In this document: in pieces, positions 6,227 through 12,219 of the stretch
Layout of the letters: each line of letters opens with the position of its first letter
How positions within the stretch are numbered: the stretch's first letter is position 1
Assembly: GCA_027858355.1 (NCBI GenBank)
Contig: JAQICW010000630.1
Location: 1-12,219, forward strand
Source: Desulfobacula sp.
Lineage (GTDB): Bacteria > Desulfobacterota > Desulfobacteria > Desulfobacterales > Desulfobacteraceae
Direction: 5' to 3'
Length of the DNA: 12,219 bases
Notes under the pieces: generated by a model
What the model was told of the DNA's origin: nothing
Database searches by the model: none
Seen by the model: only the letters and a program-made list of their open reading frames with translations
Made by a program: the position numbers and the translations under genes

Positions 6227-6252
6227 ACGTTTATAAATAAGAATTTCTTCTA

Positions 6253-6330
6253 TTTCAAGGTGGGTATGTTTCATATGCTTTTCTCTTTTACATGTGATTG
6301 CCCTGCAATTTATTTGGGCAGACCTTGAAA
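6253..6330 (+). promoter_or_regulatory. Inverted-repeat structure upstream of kdnA
   Basis: TTTCAAGGT (6253-6261) and ACCTTGAAA (6322-6330) form a perfect 9-bp inverted repeat around a 60-nt interior, which itself holds a TGCCC/GGGCA hairpin (6299-6303 with 6316-6320). It occupies the 180-bp gap between two operons. It could be a terminator of the upstream cluster, a regulator-binding dyad, or a structured leader. There is no T-run directly after the outer stem, so a simple intrinsic terminator is unlikely. A TATGAT (6344-6349) could serve as -10 but lacks a well-placed -35. Confidence 0.35.
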
Positions 6331-6376
6331 ATTGATTGTTTATTATGATACTTAGTGCCTGACTTAAAAAGATTAA

Positions 6377-8664
<2,288 letters not shown>

Positions 8665-8675
8665 AAGAGATACCC

Positions 8676-9410
8676 ATGACAATTGCTGTAATCCCCTCCA
8701 GATACGGATCAAGCCGGTTTAAAGGCAAGCCTTTGGCTCTTGTTGCCGGAAAGCCCATGATACAAAGGGTGTATGAACAGACTCAAAAATCCCCTGGTGT
8801 TTCAAAAACAATCGTAGCAACGGATGATGAAAGAATATTCAAGGCAGTTGAATGTTTTGGCGGTATCGCCGTGATGACATCCGAGGAATGCCGTTCCGGA
8901 ACTGACAGGGTGGCCCAGACAGCTGATATATTAAATCTTGGGCCGGATGACATTGTTGTCAATATCCAGGGAGACCAGCCCGTGTTTAACCCCTTGATCA
9001 TTGATGAAATGATTTCACCCTTTAGCAATGATCCTGAACTTGTCATGTCCACCCTTGCCTTTAAGATAACAGATAAAAGAGAAATTACTGATCCAAAAGA
9101 TGTAAAAGTGACTTTTGATAATAATGGATTTGCCCTGTATTTTTCAAGGGCCCAGATCCCCTATCCAAGGGACCCGGAAACAAAGGCTGATTTTTACAAG
9201 CATCTTGGGTTTTACGCCTATAAAAAAAATTTTCTGGACAAACTGGTTGCACTTCCCACAGGAACCTGTGAGCATATTGAAAAGCTTGAGCAATTAAGGG
9301 TGCTGGAATTCGGCTATAGAATCAAGGTGGTTATCACCCAATACGATTCTCTGGAAATTGATCTGCCCAGCGATATCAAAAGGATTGAAGAAAAGCTTTT
9401 ATTTCCTTAA
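8676..9410 (+). CDS. kdsB: CMP-Kdo / CMP-Kdo8N cytidylyltransferase
   Basis: A 244-residue cytoplasmic nucleotidyltransferase of normal KdsB length. It activates Kdo-type sugars with CTP before transfer to lipid A. It shows the nucleotide-binding IPSRYGSSRFKGKPL (6-20), VATDDERI (47-54), SGTDRVA (74-80), the metal-binding NIQGDQP (96-102), and the C-terminal EKLEQLRVLEFGYRIKV followed by SLEIDLPSDI. It sits 11 bp after kdnB. In Shewanella the KdsB encoded with kdnA/kdnB prefers the 8-amino sugar. Context suggests the same here, though the sequence alone does not show which substrate is used. A second kdsB elsewhere in the genome would strengthen that reading. Confidence 0.92.
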   Translation: MTIAVIPSRYGSSRFKGKPLALVAGKPMIQRVYEQTQKSPGVSKTIVATDDERIFKAVECFGGIAVMTSEECRSGTDRVAQTADILNLGPDDIVVNIQGDQPVFNPLIIDEMISPFSNDPELVMSTLAFKITDKREITDPKDVKVTFDNNGFALYFSRAQIPYPRDPETKADFYKHLGFYAYKKNFLDKLVALPTGTCEHIEKLEQLRVLEFGYRIKVVITQYDSLEIDLPSDIKRIEEKLLFP

Positions 9411-9417
9411 TTTAAGA

Positions 9418-10572
9418 ATGCAATCTCATTATAAAATACTTCATACCACCTGCCATACCCAATGGGGGGGCCTTGAAAAAAGAATTTTCAATGAATCGGT
9501 CTGGATGGAGAAAAACGGACACCAGATTATCATTGCAGCCCCAAAGGATACCCCTTTGTTTTTAAAAGCAAAAGAAAGCGGATTTAAAGTATATGGGATC
9601 GAGTTTAAAAGACTTTCGATCATAAAAGATTACAAGCTGTTAAAACATATTTTTAACGATGAAAAACCCGATATCATCAATACCCATGGGAACAAAGACT
9701 CCAAGTTAGCCCTTTTTGCAGCCACAAGAGCCCGGGTTCCTTTAAGGATTCTTTCACGGCATATCAGTGCCCATGTGAAAAATTCCTGGTATAACAGGAT
9801 GGTATATAAAAAATTGTGCCATTATATTTTTACAACAGCTGATTATACAACCAGGCACCTTCAAAAACTGTTTAACCTCAAAGATATTCAAATTTTTTCT
9901 ATGCCAAGCGGCATCATTGAACCAAACTTTCTCTTGAAAAAAACCGAAGCCAGAAAGGTGCTTGCCAAAGAACTAGGCCTTGATCCGGAAACAAAATTTA
10001 TCGGTTTTGTGGGAAGAGTTTCCAGGGACAAAGGCGTTTCCTGTATTCTTGAAGCATTTAAAAAAATCAAGACCGAACTTTCAGGCTATCATGTTGCCAT
10101 TGTGGGTGGAGGAACTGAAGAATATATAAATTTTCTTAAAAAACTGGCAAAAGATCTGCAAATAGATGATTATATCCATTTCACTGGATTTAAAGAGGAT
10201 GTCTGGCCTTATTACAGAGCGCTTGATTGCAAAATTCTCCCATCACGGGACATCAATGGGATCCCCTTCGAAGGAATTCCCCAGGCTCTTTTAGAAGCCA
10301 TGATTTGTGAGTGCCCGGTCATTGGGTCCAAAAGTGGTGGCATTGTTGATATCATTGATCATGAAAAGACAGGGCTGTTGTTTGATACTGATGACCCGGA
10401 TGACCTTGCCGATAAAATCCTACAGACACTACAGTATGAATACGTCACAAAAAAACGGGTTGAAACCGCCCGTGACCTTGTAAAAAAACATCACACCATC
10501 GATGCCATGGGCAGGAATATCATCCGGATCTACCGGCTTCATCAAGTCAAACTTGACCGCCAATACTATTAG
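9418..10572 (+). CDS. GT4-family glycosyltransferase, probably LPS core
   Basis: A 384-residue GT-B fold enzyme, cytoplasmic or membrane-peripheral. The preferred start is the ATG at 9418, 7 bp after kdsB; an in-frame upstream ATG at 9358 would lie inside kdsB. The N-terminal acceptor domain has WGGLE (16-20) and PDIINTHGNKDSKLA (84-98). The C-terminal donor domain has GFVGRVSRDKGV (196-207), HVAIVGGGTEE (225-235), and the E-x7-E motif FEGIPQALLEAM with Glu285 and Glu293. Linkage to kdnA-kdnB-kdsB suggests it adds a sugar to the Kdo8N/Kdo inner core or near it; the acceptor and donor are not determinable. The Shine-Dalgarno is weak, so translation probably relies on coupling. Its stop overlaps the converging gene. 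Confidence 0.88.
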   Translation: MQSHYKILHTTCHTQWGGLEKRIFNESVWMEKNGHQIIIAAPKDTPLFLKAKESGFKVYGIEFKRLSIIKDYKLLKHIFNDEKPDIINTHGNKDSKLALFAATRARVPLRILSRHISAHVKNSWYNRMVYKKLCHYIFTTADYTTRHLQKLFNLKDIQIFSMPSGIIEPNFLLKKTEARKVLAKELGLDPETKFIGFVGRVSRDKGVSCILEAFKKIKTELSGYHVAIVGGGTEEYINFLKKLAKDLQIDDYIHFTGFKEDVWPYYRALDCKILPSRDINGIPFEGIPQALLEAMICECPVIGSKSGGIVDIIDHEKTGLLFDTDDPDDLADKILQTLQYEYVTKKRVETARDLVKKHHTIDAMGRNIIRIYRLHQVKLDRQYY

Positions 10573-11648
10573 CGATTTCTTTTTTGTTTTAGAAACACAA
10601 ATCCGTTTAAAAGAGCATAAGTTGCAAAAAACAGAATCATTTGTGCTGCCACCTTTGCAAGAACCTCCCCTGCCGATAAATATGTGATAAAAATATAAAT
10701 CAAAAAAATTGATGAAGAAAGATTAAATGCAACAACCATAAGGTATTTGGCTATTTCCACCAGATTAGGTGCATCTTTATATGAAAAAGTAAAATACTTG
10801 TTGGCTGAAAAATGAATAATAACAGATAAAATTCTGGCCAAAATGGATGCAGTTACAAACCCGCAAGACAAATTGATTAAAAGGATATAGGCTCCAAAGT
10901 CTGCAATGGTTGAGAACGCACCGGATAATGAATACTTGAGCAATTGTTTAAACCGGAATGTAAACCACCATAAAAATAGTGTTTTGTAGATGATAATCGA
11001 GTCAGCTATTGGCCTGAAGCTTGAAACCGAATTATTGTCTTCATATACGGTAGTGATCATGACTTCCTTGATGGAAACATCTTTTTGAACCAATGTCAGC
11101 AGCATTTCAAGCTCATAAGCATACCGGTCTGATGCCAATAAGATAAGATCTTCCAGCAGTGAATAAGGAATCCCCCTCAACCCTGTTTGTGTATCTGATA
11201 TCTTTTGTCCCACAAGCCCCCTGAACATCAAATATGTTGCCTTGTTTCCCAGCAAACTTCTCAGAGGAACTTTGCCTTTAAACCCCCTTACACCCAGGAT
11301 CAGTGAATCAGGATGGGTTTTTATTGTTTTTATAATTTTATCCAGATCTTCGGACAAATGCTGCCCGTCTGCATCAACAGTAATGACACTGCTGCATTCA
11401 ATCCTGAACTCTAGAATATATTTGAAACCTGTCCTTAACGCCGCCCCTTTTCCCTGGTTGGTTTTATGATATAACACACTGGCTTTAGGGAGCATTCTCA
11501 CATGCTCAAAAACAGTTTCATATTCCGGGCCGCTTCCATCGTCGACAACAATAATCTTTGCCACGTCAAAAGCGGCAACCTGCTCCACAATGTTTGACAG
11601 GACCTTTTTATCTGGTTTGTATGCTGGAATTAAAACAATCGGATTCAT
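10569..11648 (-). CDS. GT2 (polyprenyl-phosphate sugar synthase type) fused to GtrA domain
   Basis: A 359-residue two-domain protein. Residues 1 to about 210 are a GT2 domain with VDDGS (35-39), the DAD metal motif (92-94) and SDTQTGLRG (151-159), resembling dolichol/undecaprenyl-phosphate sugar synthases. Residues from about 234 to 357 form four hydrophobic segments of the GtrA family, with SANKYFTFSY (281-290) and a closing NGFVFLK. GtrA-type proteins are thought to flip lipid-linked sugars. The fusion puts making and flipping of an undecaprenyl-phosphate sugar in one polypeptide. It follows the upstream minus-strand gene by 17 bp with only a weak ribosome-binding site. Its stop codon overlaps the converging GT4 gene by 4 bp. 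Confidence 0.88.
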   Translation of the reverse strand: MNPIVLIPAYKPDKKVLSNIVEQVAAFDVAKIIVVDDGSGPEYETVFEHVRMLPKASVLYHKTNQGKGAALRTGFKYILEFRIECSSVITVDADGQHLSEDLDKIIKTIKTHPDSLILGVRGFKGKVPLRSLLGNKATYLMFRGLVGQKISDTQTGLRGIPYSLLEDLILLASDRYAYELEMLLTLVQKDVSIKEVMITTVYEDNNSVSSFRPIADSIIIYKTLFLWWFTFRFKQLLKYSLSGAFSTIADFGAYILLINLSCGFVTASILARILSVIIHFSANKYFTFSYKDAPNLVEIAKYLMVVAFNLSSSIFLIYIFITYLSAGEVLAKVAAQMILFFATYALLNGFVFLKQKRNR

Positions 11649-11665
11649 TTTTATATTTGCTCAAT

Positions 11666-12219
11666 TTAAAATATTTTTTTCAATCTTATGTTTGTGTCTG
11701 TTTCCTTGCCTGTTGCTTCCGATCTTACCTTAAAAAAGCCCTGGTTTTCAAAGGCTTTATCCACAAACGGATTTATCCACTCAATGATTCTATCATTTGG
11801 GCCGTTGAATAGAACATAATCATATTGCTGAAGGCTTGACAAAAAGATTTCTTTATTTTGTACGGGAAAGCCGCCATGATTTACCCTACTCGGCAAGAGG
11901 TGATACAAAAGTTTTATCCCAAGATGGTTATCCTTTGTTCCCGGGACGATACATATCAAATTTTCTTTTGTCTTTTCGATATTCATTTCAATCTTTTCTG
12001 CAATAAGTTCTGCTGATTTATAATGACTTTCCCGATGCAGGGAGATTTCAATTCTGGATAGTCCCAAAATCAGGATAACAGCAGTGATAAAAAAATACAC
12101 CCCCTTATTTGAAACTTTATTGTTAAAAAAATAACACTCAACAAATAAAAGTGCTGTAAAAAAGACCACCGGGGAAAAAAAGATATTCATATATCTTGTC
12201 AGGCCTATTGTATGATCAA
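11666..12219 (-). CDS. C-terminal part of a membrane protein, possibly a GT-C glycosyltransferase (partial)
   Basis: The frame stays open through the right edge: nine codons (DHTIGLTRY) precede the ATG at 12190, so the start lies outside the window and that ATG is probably internal. The visible part has two hydrophobic segments (FFSPVVFFTALLFVECYFF and GVYFFITAVILILGLS), then about 120 soluble residues that would lie outside the membrane. It sits just upstream of a GT2-GtrA fusion. That arrangement suits a GT39/ArnT-like transferase using the lipid-linked sugar, but no catalytic motif is inside the window. It could also be an unrelated membrane protein. The stop is 17 bp before the next gene, so the two are likely co-transcribed. 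Confidence 0.55.
   Translation of the reverse strand, partial: DHTIGLTRYMNIFFSPVVFFTALLFVECYFFNNKVSNKGVYFFITAVILILGLSRIEISLHRESHYKSAELIAEKIEMNIEKTKENLICIVPGTKDNHLGIKLLYHLLPSRVNHGGFPVQNKEIFLSSLQQYDYVLFNGPNDRIIEWINPFVDKAFENQGFFKVRSEATGKETDTNIRLKKIF

Noticed and set aside
6239..6249. AAGAA/TTCTT dyad after the SpmA-SpmB gene as a terminator
   Set aside because: Short, A+T-only with a mismatched centre and no following T-run; not convincing.
11666..12190. Complete 174-residue protein starting at 12190
   Set aside because: The frame stays open to the window edge with plausible protein sequence before that ATG, so it is treated as a partial gene.

Overview
The window looks like a chromosomal segment of a Gram-negative, probably marine, anaerobic Desulfobacterota (Desulfobacula/Desulfobacter-like). 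This is inferred from general composition, gene style and the LPS genes. No marker gene fixes the taxon.

Left third (1-3217): an AT-rich accessory patch with signs of decay. It holds an intact-looking phd/parE-type toxin-antitoxin pair (242-846) and a nested palindromic intergenic element (905-988). Next comes a higBA pair (1072-1689) in which the toxin lacks a usually conserved Arg and the antitoxin has a 2-bp frameshift. A stretch with only doubtful small ORFs follows (1690-2208), then a DUF2235 (Tle1-like) hydrolase that is frameshifted and has lost an internal segment (2209-3100). I see no integrase, transposase or recognisable att site.

Middle (3218-6226): a compact same-strand cluster of an MFS transporter, a PaaI-type hotdog thioesterase and a fused SpmA-SpmB (nucleoside-recognition/Gate-domain) membrane protein. 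The spacing is 31 bp and 26 bp and each gene has its own Shine-Dalgarno. The substrate is unknown.

Right half (6407-12219): envelope polysaccharide genes. A tight operon, kdnA-kdnB-kdsB-glycosyltransferase (gaps of 2, 11 and 7 bp), matches the pathway described in Shewanella that converts Kdo to 8-amino-3,8-dideoxy-Kdo (Kdo8N). KdnB oxidises C8, KdnA transaminates it, KdsB activates the sugar as its CMP derivative, and the GT4 enzyme probably builds the adjoining LPS core. Converging on it from the right are a GT2-GtrA fusion (sugar-lipid synthase plus flippase-like domain) and the C-terminal end of a membrane protein, possibly a GT-C transferase. Together these could form a lipid-linked-sugar decoration module. 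The most biologically interesting content is the Kdo8N operon. The left patch is best read as a toxin-antitoxin-rich island in decay.
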